Positions 1 to 10,281 of a DNA stretch of 64,000 nt are shown in pieces. The notes beneath the pieces are model-generated. The model had not been told where the DNA came from, ran no database searches, and saw only the letters and a list, made by a program, of their open reading frames with translations. The DNA lies in NCBI RefSeq assembly GCF_019649055.1, contig NW_026570232.1, positions 62,001 through 126,000 of the forward strand, given 5' to 3'. Position numbers and translations under genes: made by a program. This DNA is from Paramacrobiotus metropolitanus. Its lineage: Eukaryota > Tardigrada > Eutardigrada > Parachela > Macrobiotidae. How positions within the stretch are numbered: the first letter of the stretch is position 1; each line of letters starts with the position of its first letter.

Positions 1-185
1 TAATAGAAATACTTGTAAAATTAAGCAATTATCATAGGTTTAGGTTTATTGCTTAACGTCTCTAGATACAAGGAATCGCTCCTTATCGAGATCTACAGAC
101 AACCAAATCAGAAACAATGAAATTCAAACACATATTCTCCAATGAAATATGTCGTTGATTAAAAACAGAGACGAGAAAGAAGGTA

Positions 186-506
186 TTAACAAGGTAACAG
201 CTCTTTTATCCAAGGAATATGCTCCCATGAAACGCTGTCCAATGCCTTCTCAAAGGTCCGTAAAGACCGATAAGCGCTTTCATTCAAGTTGAGGTCATTC
301 CATAGTTTGGCGGTCCGGTTGGAAAATTCGTTTTCATTTGCCGGTACAGTTGTGCCACAAAAGGTTGTGTTAGCCGCTTGGATCGGGAATGGATGTTGAG
401 CCATACGAGTGGCATTCCGCGTGTTACCTGCAACAGTACTAACGGCAGGAACGGATTCATAAACAACGAAAAAATTATCGCAAAAAGGAGTAATACCAAA
501 TAACAT
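186..506 (-). CDS. Unrecognised open frame, possible exon
   Basis: An open frame of about 106 codons from the ATG at 506; the frame stays open to about 530 without an earlier ATG. I do not recognise the product. It has several N-x-S/T sequons and four cysteines, and ends in Leu-Pro-Cys, which would suit a secreted protein, but I see no clear signal peptide. Codons of this frame overlap a 159-bp stretch (267-425) that is repeated inside the neighbouring chitin deacetylase pseudogene. It could be an exon of a gene read on the minus strand, or chance. Low certainty. Confidence 0.22.
   Translation of the reverse strand: MLFGITPFCDNFFVVYESVPAVSTVAGNTRNATRMAQHPFPIQAANTTFCGTTVPANENEFSNRTAKLWNDLNLNESAYRSLRTFEKALDSVSWEHIPWIKELLPC
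267..425 (+). repeat. 159-bp direct repeat, outer copy
   Basis: Nearly identical to 1021-1178 in the same orientation, differing by a few substitutions and one missing T. This copy lies outside the duplicated block and is the likely donor of the copy found inside the pseudogene exon. Confidence 0.85.
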
Positions 507-720
507 TTTATAAGCTACAGTCACAGTCAATGAACGCTTTATGCGACGTAGCTGTACACTATCCCAGCCGCATTCTCGGAGATGCAGTACGGTACTTACA
601 AAAGGTGTATGTACTAGAGCTGTGCATAATTCAGCTGCATTTTTATTGTGTGAGCTATTTTAATTTTATTGCATGATAAAATCTTCAAGTTACTCTATGT
701 TATTCATACAGGTTATGCAG

Positions 721-1425
721 TGGCTGTTGAAGAGATTCTACCGGTAGGCCTAGGTCGTTCTGCAATTTCCGCCTGAAATGCGTTGCACAAACGACATCTC
801 CAATGGAATTTCTTGCATCGTCATCATATTGTCGAAACAAATTGTATATAACTTATGTGTTTAATTTACAGGCACTATCATGATAATCGCGCACCACTGG
901 TGTTACTCATCGTCGTCATCGATCACAACTGGATGCAAGACAACTTCGATGCCCTTCGCGGTTCATCGAAACGGTCATTACGAAGCCGGAGCAGGACACC
1001 TTTTTCGTCACATATCACCACCGATAAGCGCTTTCGTTCAAGTTGAGGTCATTCCATAGTTTGGCGGTCCGGTTGGAAAATTCGTTTCATTTGCCGGTAC
1101 AGTTGTGCCACAAAAGGTTGTGTTAGCCGCTTGGATCGGGAATGGATGTTGAGCCATACGAGTGACATTCCGCGTGTTCCGCGTGATCTAACGCCGACCA
1201 CGTTAGATCTCATGGCGGAGTTCACAGCCTGGGCGTGCGATGAAGAAGCCACTCCGAACGTGTGTGAACCTATAGAGTGTGACCTCCCGTTTGTCCACGG
1301 CGGCGTGTCCGGCTTCGTTCCCGTGGAAGGACAACGTCGACGGCAGACGCAGTGTTGACTCTACAGCCAAAAAATATGTCGAAACTACTGCAGCCCAGTC
1401 CACTACAACCACTGCAGCGCCGTAA
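721..1425 (+). pseudogene. Chitin deacetylase-like 3' fragment, decayed
   Basis: Corresponds to exons 9 and 10 of the intact gene at 39056-42028. The 23-nt microexon (721-743) and the start of the last exon (872) keep their splice sites, but all upstream exons are missing. The last exon has a 9-bp insertion near 905-920, a one-base deletion in the run before 'cgcggttcatc', a 158-bp foreign segment (1021-1178) replacing about 20 bp, and a roughly 29-bp deletion near 1305. The original stop codon is still present at 1423-1425. It cannot encode the parental protein. Confidence 0.9.
1021..1178 (+). repeat. 159-bp direct repeat, inserted copy
   Basis: Copy of 267-425 sitting inside the last exon of the chitin deacetylase pseudogene. 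In the intact paralogue the exon runs straight through this point (about 41752-41772). Confidence 0.85.
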
Positions 1426-1982
1426 ATTCTTCACTACATTTTGATAAAGTCATAATTTCCTGAGTTTTTTGTTTTTTGCACACACGAAATTAACTAGCAC
1501 CTGGTGTTGTACACCTGCATTGTAACATAGCCATGTACAATATGTTCTGTCTTTACTTTTACTAGTTTATTTTTTATCGTGACTGATAGTAACTATACCG
1601 GCGGGAAAATCGGAATCCATCCTAACAGTTAAAATGAGGGCTACTCAATTTCATAATCCGTGACATACCGAGTGAGCTTTTGCAACACCTACGATAATAC
1701 TATAACGCCAGTATTTGTCACAAGAAAATCTGTACGACTTTTTAATCTGAAAGTTTCACATAAAATAAAGTTATAGGTGCATACTGATACAGCAATACCT
1801 CCGTGAAACAATAAAAAAGCGCATGCACAAAAATATTATGGTTCTAAACAGAAGGCACGCACATATCTTTCGCTAACAGTCAATCTGCCAATACTTATTA
1901 AAGCGTATACATGTAATAATAGATCTGTAACCACAGTCGCATGGAATATCAGCTTTTGACTTTTTCGACTATCGAAGAAAAG

Positions 1983-4635
1983 TTATTCATGTCCAAGGCT
2001 GCGACCATCATCCGGCAACACTTTGTAGGGATTCAAAATTCCTTTAGGATCGAAAAGTAGTTTCATCTTTTTCATGACACTCACCGCTGCCGGGGACTGA
2101 CTGTAATGGATAGCGTTCCTCTTTTTGAAACCCAGACCGTGTTCCGCTGAAATGGAACCTTTTTTTCCCTGGTCCATTCAAATACAAATGGTTCTATCGC
2201 TTTTGCAACTTCCGGTGTATAATCAGCAGCAATAATGTTCAAGTGCAGATTGTTATCTCCCAAATGTCCATAACCAGCGGAAAAGATCACTTTAGACCCC
2301 AAACGTTTTTTCATATCTTGCACAAGTTGATACATCTGCTGTTTAGGAATGGATAGATCATATTTGTAACAGTATCCACGGCGAGCGGAAGCCTCTGCGA
2401 CGCCTTCGCGAATTTTCCACACAGTCTGAAAATATTTTTAACGACTCCTGACAAATGCAAAAACTTTTGCAGCTTATGGTAACCTGGCACTAGTAGTACC
2501 TGCATTCGAGAAGGTTCGTCGGTAAAGATGCCATCCGTTACCAAACCATTTCCCATCAAATCTTCCAACAGCTCATTTAATCGAGTAGAATCAGCTTCCG
2601 GCTGCCATCCCGAAACTTCAATAATGGCATAAAAAGGAATAAACAATAAACTTCAATACTTCAATAATGGCATAAAACTTCCCGAAACTTCAATAATGGC
2701 ATAAATTCTTTTAAAGGTGCAGGCACATTATGCTCTTCACAGGATACAGCAAAGCACTGAGTGTCCAGAAATTCGAAAGCTGACATGATGTCCGTTAGGC
2801 GGCTGCCGGCTTGTTGGTAGCACTGCAGAACATCCTCAAATGAATTCAATCCTGGAAAAATTTTTGGTTGTGATAACGTGTTCAGTCAGTACTAGCAATA
2901 TATGCAATCCACCATACCTAGTAAACATAAACTGACTGATGTCGGTCGAGGAGGACAGAGGAGGGCAACTTGGGTTATTATTCCCAGACTTCCTTCGCTA
3001 CCTGCACCATCCAGGGATATTACAGACGGACAGTGAACACAACTGAATTAAACTAATTCATTAAACCAGGTCCTCACCGCGCTCTAGTCATGAGAATAAA
3101 ACTGATATCGTGCATTTTTACGGCTAAAACGCGGCGATAAGCAGGTGTCGTTGCATCTGACAAATGCAGTGTACCAATATATATTTTTACAGCATGTTAC
3201 CAATAAATAAATGATGCAGATGGTATCCGGTATTGTCCTTTCGCATGTTTGTTCCAAAGGGAGGAACTGTTCCATCAGCCAAAACCTGAATAAAAGTATC
3301 CGGTATGGAAGGTTTGACATGAACGTAAGTTTTCCTTAGAGGATGTCGCCGTAACTATTTGTCGTAACGTTGCATGATACTAACCTACCACTCCCAGTCC
3401 AAGTACATTAGCATGCAGCGATCCGTAGCATAAAAATCGTAACCCACCAGCATTTGTGGCTACATTACCTACAAAATACCCAAATGTTCGCAAAATTAAT
3501 ATCCCGCAGTACAGCAGCATATTTACAAGTATAAGTTGTACACCGTCCAGTGTCCCCAAACGTCTGTATAACAGCACTGTACTTTTGTAGATTATTACGT
3601 TTATTACGTTCAAGTAAAAATGATTTAAATAGAAGCGCATATGGCAATAAGTACATTCGTGCAATCACTAATTATTCTTCCATTGAAAATGCACGTGTCA
3701 CCTCCTATGTGTGTGACAGGATCCTTTAGCTCCCAAATCCAGAGGCACAATCCGATCGCTTTCCATAGCATGATTTTCCAGCGTTTCCAGTACGGTCCCA
3801 GCTTCAGCTATTGCTACGCCTGGGAAACAAAACAGAAATTCAAAGCCCTGACCTGTCCAAATAAATGTCAACTTTTTATCTCTAAGGTAAGAATTTTCTC
3901 TTACTACAACAATAGCGGACTGGTCTGCCTTTCAGCTTGGACGTTCACCCGAAAACATTTAATAAATGGGTAGAACTTAGCCGTAACTTAACGAAATAAA
4001 AGTCTCCCAATTGTGAAAGATCACAAAATCCTAAATATTTTACTGATGTCTCCACGCCAATGTGAAAAAGAACAGCGGAAATCGTAAAAAACCCCATTCC
4101 ATAATACCAGAAATTTTGTCCAGGGAAATGATTTTGTTCATCAGTCCCATACTGATGACCACTTCATCAAACACGGGAACGCTTCCGCCCACGAGGCCTG
4201 TGTTACCACCCTGCGGACACACGGCCAAATTGCGTTCGTTGCAGTGTTTCATTATGGCGGAAACTTGTTGCGTGTCTTTGGGACGGAGCACCACTTGGCT
4301 CTGTCCTAAAAGTGCACGCCAAAATAAGCCACTAAGTTCTGAAAAATGGGACGGAATGCAGTAGCGCCAGATGGCTACATACCTCGGCATATATTCAGCC
4401 AGTCTACGTTATACCGCTCCAGATCATCATCGCTGGTTATCACATTATCATTGCCCAGTATCTGTCGAAATTTTGCAAGGTCTTGGTCGTTGATCTTCTC
4501 GTAGCTTCCACGCTTTATGGAATACCGATCAGCTGTGAACGGCACTGAAAACGTGGAGGCACAGCGAATGTGCTTTGGGTTGCGCAAACCATCCGTCCAG
4601 GCAGTCCGGCGCAAATGCTTGCCATACGAAATCAT
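1983..4635 (-). pseudogene. D2HGDH: D-2-hydroxyglutarate dehydrogenase, decayed copy A
   Basis: All eight coding exons of the intact copy are recognisable: 4635-4383, 4305-4108, 3819-3702, 3468-3389, 3285-3201, 3001-2918, 2851-2500 and 2425-1983, with GT-AG junctions kept. Lesions specific to this copy are a 4-bp TG-repeat insertion in exon 3 (about 3706-3712) that shifts frame before the conserved Ile-Gly-Gly, and a 65-bp local duplication in exon 7 (about 2640-2710) that brings a stop. Exon 4 also has Arg-to-Cys and Glu-to-Gly changes next to the FAD-binding segment. It also shares the A-run frameshift seen in copy B (2159-2165). A 1.26-kb transposon sits about 180 bp upstream of its start codon. 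Inferred non-functional. Confidence 0.9.
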
Positions 4636-4819
4636 AACGTTCAACACTTCAATGACAGGAAAGATTTCCGAATCATTTTCGAGGTCGAGCCAAATGCGCA
4701 TATGTAGTAAAGAAGAGTTTGAATTTTCAAACCAACGTATTCTAGTGCAAAAATCTAGCCTTACTGCAAAATAATGAAACCACTTTCCAGCTTTTGATTT
4801 ATCCACCTGGCAAAGGTAT

Positions 4820-5026
4820 ATGGCGCACCGATTGCGCAAACGTTTTACGAACAAACGTTTTTTAGTTTTCAATCAAATGTTACAGACCAATATCACTGAC
4901 AAATGTTTGTCAACAAGTTTCTAACAAACAAATGTCACTGGCAAATGTTTTTCGCTACCAACAAACGTTTTTCATTATCAGACAAATGTTTTTCACTATC
5001 AAACAAATGTTACTGACAAATGTTAG
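4820..5026 (+). repeat. Left terminal inverted repeat
   Basis: Reverse-complement match to 5837-6075. It contains about nine ACAAAYGTT-type subterminal repeats and lacks a roughly 30-bp portion present on the right side. Confidence 0.88.
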
Positions 5027-5836
5027 AATGAAATGTCTTGATCAAATGTAACTGCCGTCTTGTGCACCGGAAGCGCGACTACGGACTCTGACATTTTTTG
5101 CCATTTTTGTTATTCCAGTTCCACCCGTCCAATTACAGGAAATAATGTAATCTCCGTATTTCGCTGGAAGTCCTTGTTGGTGCTGGAATTCTGCTTTCGA
5201 CGGTACTGGATTGTTTTGGTTTTTACCGTTGTAACGTTGGTTGCTGGCTTATGTTTTCCAAATTACAAATCAAATAACTGCCACAGGAATAAAAAATTCC
5301 TAGAAAATGGGAATGGGAAAAACGGGAAGAACCCAGTTTAAAAAGTTAGACGCAGATTCGCAAATTCTGTAAAGTCTAAGAGTCCTCCTCTCTGCGTGGG
5401 AGACTCTCTAGTGCTGATCTACCGGAAACGGGAGCGAGACAAGGATAAAAAGGGACTTTTTATCATAAAACCGAAAGCATAACATCTCATCGAAAATCAT
5501 AACATCAACTGACAATCTATAGCTCACGATATACCTGCGCTAACACCGCTCTACCATAAGCCGCATACATAAGCATCACGTAATCGCCGAGATGCCGTTG
5601 GCGGAAGATAGCGGAAGGGCGGATCGCAATACCTGCGATCAGGTATATACGATCCAAGCGTGAAAGCCACTGCACTGCGATCTGAGCCTGCTGGGACGGG
5701 GCGTGAGTCCCTCTCAAAAGTGTAAACAGTAAAACTAGCACAGCTGAATGGCAGACACAGATGATTTAACGTTTTGGTGAGTCGAACGTGCTGAACGCAA
5801 CCACACAGTCCGCACTCAGATTTGCGTGGTGGGCTT

Positions 5837-6075
5837 CTAACATTTATCAGTAACATTTGTTTGATCGTGAAAAACTGTCAGTAACAGACAAATGTTTGTC
5901 AACAAACGTTTGTCTGATAGTGAAAAACATTTGTCTGGTAACGAAAGCATTTATCAGTGACATTTGTTTGTTAGAAATTTGTTGACAAACATTTGTCAGT
6001 GATATTGGTCTGTAACATTTGATTGAAAACTGAAAAACGTTTGTTCGTAAAACGTTTGCGTAATCGGTACGCCAT
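5837..6075 (-). repeat. Right terminal inverted repeat
   Basis: Inverted partner of 4820-5026, longer by about 32 bp because of one extra internal block of the same ACAAAYGTT motif. Confidence 0.88.
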
Positions 6076-6235
6076 AAAGGTATGTCAGAAAATTGAACAC
6101 AAACGGCACCAAACTAATTGAAATTACCAACGAACAATTAAAATAATCTAAATACTTAAACAGCTAATGGTAAGTACTTGAAACATGCGTTTTAAATAAT
6201 TTAAATCTGGTTGCTTTTTATTTGGTTTTCAGCCC

Positions 6236-6650
6236 GTTTTCTCTGCTATTTTACAATTTTCGAGCGCTAATAAATGTCTTAATCGGAATCGTAATCGCTC
6301 AGAATTGCTTAGCGCATCCCCCTGTTTATAGTCTGTTACAAAAGTTACAGGACGCGTTTTTCTGGTTTTGGCTCTGCTGTGTAGCGTGTATACTGTATAC
6401 TCGTAGATACAGTACTCTGCTACGGAGCGTTAGTACTTAGTAGGTTAGTCCTGACGATCAGTTAGTAAACAAATAGTAGCACTTCGCGCTCGGTGCAATT
6501 TATTTTTTGAATTACCTAATTTTTAATCATATAAACAAGACCACAGCAAAGCTGCCAAGAAAAACATTTATTTTTTATTAATATTGCTAATCTGAGGTAT
6601 TCCATCGTGGTTAATCGCAGTTGTGAATCCGTCCTTTCGCCGCAGCTCTT
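6236..6650. other. Intergenic, upstream of NXT1
   Basis: About 400 bp between the end of the segmental duplication and the NXT1 start codon. No gene is seen; it presumably holds the NXT1 promoter and 5' UTR. Confidence 0.5.
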
Positions 6651-7612
6651 ATGGCAGCGCAAGCACTTATATCCCGCGAAATGCGGATATCTGAGGCCTG
6701 CAGGATAGCCAAAGACTTTACGGACCGCTTCTATCAGTGCTTGAATACCGAGCGACACGTAAGACTCTTGTTCTTGCCCTTCTATTTTACTTGGGCATCC
6801 CTTTTTTTCTTATGGGTTCCAGCGCTTTTTCTTATGGATTCTATGTCTGCAGTTGTTAAAGAATATGTACGAAGAAAGTGGGAAACTAATATTTAATGGC
6901 CATGGGTACTGCGGACCGGATGCGATTGGAAAGTTCTACGAAAATCTGCCCAAGTGCTCAGCCAGGTTGAATGACGGTGGCTTTGATGCCCATGGAATTG
7001 ACGGTATGAAACGTAGTTACAAAATTAATAGAAATGATATTACAGTAGTAGTTTAGCGATAGTAGCTGTAGATTGTAGCGATGAAGTGTGAGTGGCAAGG
7101 TTTCCTCGATTTAATCATACTATTGTCAGTAATCATGAGTAATGTGCACTGTGCAGTCAATGAAATGAGCATTGTTATTACCATAATACTGTTTTCTGAT
7201 TTTGGGAAAGCACGCCGAGTGCATACGACATAAAAATAAAATTTTTATTCGCATTATTCATATCAGCGAGCACCACTAAGTAAATAAGATCAGATGAAAA
7301 TTTGTCCCAAGTGTGGTTTTTCGAATTGGTTAAAACTAAAGCACTGCGTGCATTATAATTGCAGACAAGTATCTGAACGGTACGTCAGCGATTTTGATCT
7401 CAGCTGCGGGAAGCGTGGTATACGGCAACCACGATAATCCATCCAGTCACGATGGACGTTCTAAGAGTTTGAAGCCGCTGGACTTCTTCGAGACCTTCGT
7501 GATCACCGCCAAGAGCGGCACCTGGAAGATCCAGTCCGACAGCTTTCGCCACCAAAACTGCAATACGGATTCCATGCTGAAGACGGACGCATATATCAGC
7601 ATGCAAGAATGA
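6651..7612 (+). CDS. NXT1: NTF2-related mRNA export factor (NXT1/p15-like)
   Basis: Three exons, 6651-6758, 6853-7003 and 7365-7612, join in frame through GT-AG introns to about 168 residues. The product matches the NTF2-like p15 family: an N-terminal helix region (A-C-R-I-A-K-D-F-T-D-R-F-Y), then K-L-I-F-N-G-H-G, an E-N-L-P segment, and a C-terminal sheet with A-A-G-S-V-V-Y-G and D-F-F-E-T-F-V-I. In this family the protein pairs with NXF1/TAP to export mRNA through nuclear pores. There is a polar insertion before the last strands and a longer tail after the usual family end (R-H-Q-N). The start is the first ATG, ahead of the conserved helix. An AATAAA lies at 7734. The giant retrotransposon begins about 330 bp downstream. 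Confidence 0.85.
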
Positions 7613-7944
7613 ATGATGATGCTGTTATTTGTTGTTAGTTACACTGAGCAACGATGCGGAGAAGTATTAACAGTAAATGGAACAGTAAATGAAATGAAAA
7701 TAATTATGAAAGTTGATTCATACGGAGGCATCCAATAAACAGTAGCCTATCTTGCAAGGCTAGAGTAATTTTTAACTGTGGGAGCCCCTTTGCGTACGGC
7801 CAGCTTTTAAGTTATCAAACAACAAATTAATCAATTAGTACTCTTAATATGAGGAAATTGTTATGGCATATTGAAATACTAATAATATTAGTGGATTTGA
7901 GGTGACAACTTGCGAAATCTATGCATACAATGATACAAACAAGT
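7613..7944. other. NXT1 3' region up to the retrotransposon
   Basis: Non-coding. It contains AATAAA at 7734-7739, a plausible NXT1 polyadenylation signal, and the left target-site duplication AAGT at 7941-7944. Confidence 0.6.
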
Positions 7945-8875
7945 TGACGTGTACTGGCGTCCCTTAGTACACATCGGTACTACTTTACTACTTCTACCCC
8001 TACAACTAAGGCTTAGGCTTTACTACATCTTCTACGCGAGTCCTGACCCCGAGTCTCTACTTCGACTTCTCAGAAATCCCCAGCAGAGAACTTTGACCGC
8101 GACTTGCCACTTCGACGTGACCGCGCTTCGATGACGTAGCTCAACCTATTGTTCTAGTGTATTAGTTGACCTCATGTTCTCATTTGTCCACGTGTAGTGA
8201 TGCAGCGGTGTGATTAGTCCACGTGTCCTTAGATGTCTCTTATTGGTTAGATTCTAAATCCCTATTGTTCTCAGACCCGTACCTGCGCGTACGAAGAGCC
8301 AGCACTTGCGGTGCCCAGGGCTATATAAGGCGCTCGTCGCCCACACAAATGTCAAGAGTTGTAATCCCAACAAAAGTAGAGTCTTGTTACTCGATCTGAT
8401 TAACTTCAGGCTTTTGCTCTGGTCTTCTCTTTCCAAGTGAGGCTGTTCAAACTGACCTCTGGGTGACCTTTCACCTATTGTCAGGGGTCATTCCTCTACT
8501 TCGTCGACGTGCATTATCATCTTCGGATATTCTCGTGACGTAACAGGCTACCCACTTGATCCCACTTGCATCCTGTGACCTTTCGGTCTCTTCGATCTTC
8601 ATGCCCTGTAGCGCCAGGTTGATGGATATCTCTTATCGCTTCTGCTAACATCTAGCGTCGGACAGGTAACGTATACTTCTCCGTCGTGTGTGTATTTCTC
8701 GTGTTTGCAGGACCCGGACCTCTTCTTCTTTTCCTTTCCTACATCATACCAGATCAACGTAATCTTCTACCATCTTCCGTAACAGTTTGAGACAGAGTCG
8801 CTCTATCCGACTGGACGTGGTCGGACTAGTGGATAACGCACCCACTTCACTGTGTCAGGTCTTACATTCACGTCA
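7945..8875 (+). repeat. 5' long terminal repeat
   Basis: 931 bp, starting TGACGTG and ending CACGTCA. Compared with the 3' LTR it has one extra A near 8376, an extra GTGT near 8690, and three substitutions. No convincing AATAAA is seen inside. Short open frames within it are not considered genes. Confidence 0.95.
8322..8328 (+). promoter_or_regulatory. LTR TATA box
   Basis: TATATAA in a GC-rich setting about 380 bp into the LTR; the same box is in the 3' LTR near 28440. It is a likely core promoter for the genomic transcript, giving a U3 of roughly 400 bp. Confidence 0.6.
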
Positions 8876-8893
8876 TGGCGCCCACCGATGGTT
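8876..8893 (+). other. Primer-binding site (tRNA)
   Basis: Starts TGGCGCCCACC immediately after the CA end of the LTR, as expected for pairing with a tRNA 3' CCA end. I do not assign the tRNA. Degenerate copies of this junction recur downstream of pol. Confidence 0.75.
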
Positions 8894-10281
8894 CTTATTT
8901 TCCCGATGTTACGGAAAATTGTAGATGGTACGTTATTTTGTATTTTCTTTTGTAACTGTAAAACGAAAATTGGTCCAGGTCAGAGTAAGGGTATTGTAAT
9001 CCCACAAAACTGACCGAGGGTCTCTTCCCTCGCCCAAGCCCCCGGGCATCTGTCTCTCATCTTTCTCTCTTCGGGTGAAATAATCCCACTTTCTTTTCTG
9101 ATCATTTGATCTGGTGTGCCCTTAAGGTACTAGTGTCCTTAAGGCACAGGGTGGCTATAGGGGACCGTACAGCATAGGCCTCCCTTGAAGCGAAAGCTGT
9201 ACTAATAATTCTAAAATTTAACTGATTATCATTTGATTATTCTGTGTGGTATTCGTGGGCCGACAAGCCGCCAGTGTGTGTGAATTTGCAGCATCATTTT
9301 AACAGTGAAATTTGGTTAAAGTAACCGTACAGTAGCCGAAAAACCACAAAGGTTGGCTACGATAAATCAACGATTGGATTTGGACAACTAAAACCTTAAA
9401 GGTCAGTTGTGATCTCGTGAAACGAACGGCAATATCAGCAAGGAAACGCTGAGTGGAATTTGTAAGTAAAACGTGCGAAAATTCGCAGAGATTTAGCCGT
9501 TCTTTAAATCGAAACCTTGCAAAACATTGAACTTTCGTATCTGAGTTAGTGGAAAAGCCACTACTCTACGATTCTGAAAATTCTCGAGTTAGTGGAAAAG
9601 CCACTACTCTACGATTTTGAAAATTCTCGAATTTCGGTAAAATCAACAGAGCGGATATAACCGTCTCGTGTTGTGTTAACGCGGTATCACTGATAGGCGG
9701 AATTCAGCCACAGTGTGTAACTAGCGGTAAAATACAGTAAACAGCTGAAACCTGAAAGGTCAGCTGTGGTAAATTGAAACGTAACGAAAGCAAGTTGTAC
9801 ATGCATACTTAAGTGTATGCTGTAACAACGAAATACGAAACCAGCGTTAAGCAGTGCTTTTCGTCTGGTGGGTTCAAACGAAACGGTTCTGTCAGTTGTC
9901 CTGTCAGCCCGTGGGTAACACAATCTGGGTGATTCGTCATCCAGTGGGAACTGTGCAGTTTGCTCTTACTTAATCCACTTAGTGGTACGGTATGTAGCAG
10001 AAGCACTGAAAATACGAAGCGGAGCTTCTGAAACCTTAAAGGTCAGTAGCGTAAACGAAATTATACGAGTAGCTTTTGCATGCAAAGGTGCGTGTAAAGC
10101 GTAAATACGAAGCAGATCGTTGCGGTGTACTTAATCCACTTAGTGGTACGGTATTTCTGTAATCGATCGGTGGGTAATACAAGCTGGTTGAGTAATCAAC
10201 CAGTTGGAACAGAGCAACTTTTGCTTGCCAAACCCGTTCAAACGGTACGGTGTAGCCGCGGTTGCCTGAACGCAATACAAA
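8894..10281 (+). other. Retrotransposon leader with internal repeats
   Basis: About 1.4 kb with no coding potential seen. It holds a 43-bp tandem repeat with perfect hairpins (9543-9628). Three copies of a CCTTAAAGGTCAG-like motif lie near 9391, 9747 and 10030. The palindromic CCACTTAGTGG followed by TACGGTAT occurs twice (9968-9993, 10129-10154). These may be structured RNA for packaging, dimerisation or translation control; that is inference. Confidence 0.6.
9543..9628 (+). repeat. Tandem 43-bp repeat with hairpins
   Basis: Two adjacent copies (9543-9585, 9586-9628) with one or two differences. Each contains TAGTGG-AAAAG-CCACTA, a perfect 6-bp stem with a 5-nt loop (9547-9563 and 9590-9606). 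Confidence 0.85.

Larger units (their letters stand above)
4820..6075. mobile_element. Non-autonomous DNA transposon with long TIRs
   Basis: A 1,256-bp insertion bounded by inverted ends ATGGCG...CGCCAT and an 8-bp direct duplication AAAGGTAT (4812-4819 and 6076-6083). The paralogous site in copy B (near 45288) is empty and reads through as AAAGGTTTGTC. Terminal inverted repeats are about 207 bp (left) and 239 bp (right). They are packed with subterminal repeats of ACAAATGTT/ACAAACGTT. I find no transposase, so it is non-autonomous. An 8-bp duplication fits hAT-type and a few other cut-and-paste families, but the ATGGCG end is not the usual hAT terminus, so I leave the superfamily open. Confidence 0.9.
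672..6235. repeat. Segmental duplication, derived copy A
   Basis: This block is collinear with 41410-45430. It contains the last two exons of the chitin deacetylase-like gene, then D2HGDH on the minus strand, then its 5' flank. Similarity starts near the intron before the 23-nt microexon and ends just past 6,230. This copy carries frameshifts, a local duplication and a 1.26-kb transposon that copy B lacks, so A is inferred to be the derived, decaying copy. Confidence 0.9.

Noticed and set aside
3915-3965. A segment in D2HGDH intron 2 conserved between copies (44385-44420 and 3928-3958) that reads V-N-A-Q-A-E, resembling a missing exon.
   Set aside because: Exon 2 joins exon 3 directly in phase to give the expected S-G-V-A-I-A-Q-S-G; the segment lacks usable splice sites and is shared simply because the block is duplicated.
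7949-8134. Short open frames inside both LTRs.
   Set aside because: LTR sequence is non-coding; the frame is identical in both LTRs and has no features beyond low-complexity Leu/Arg.
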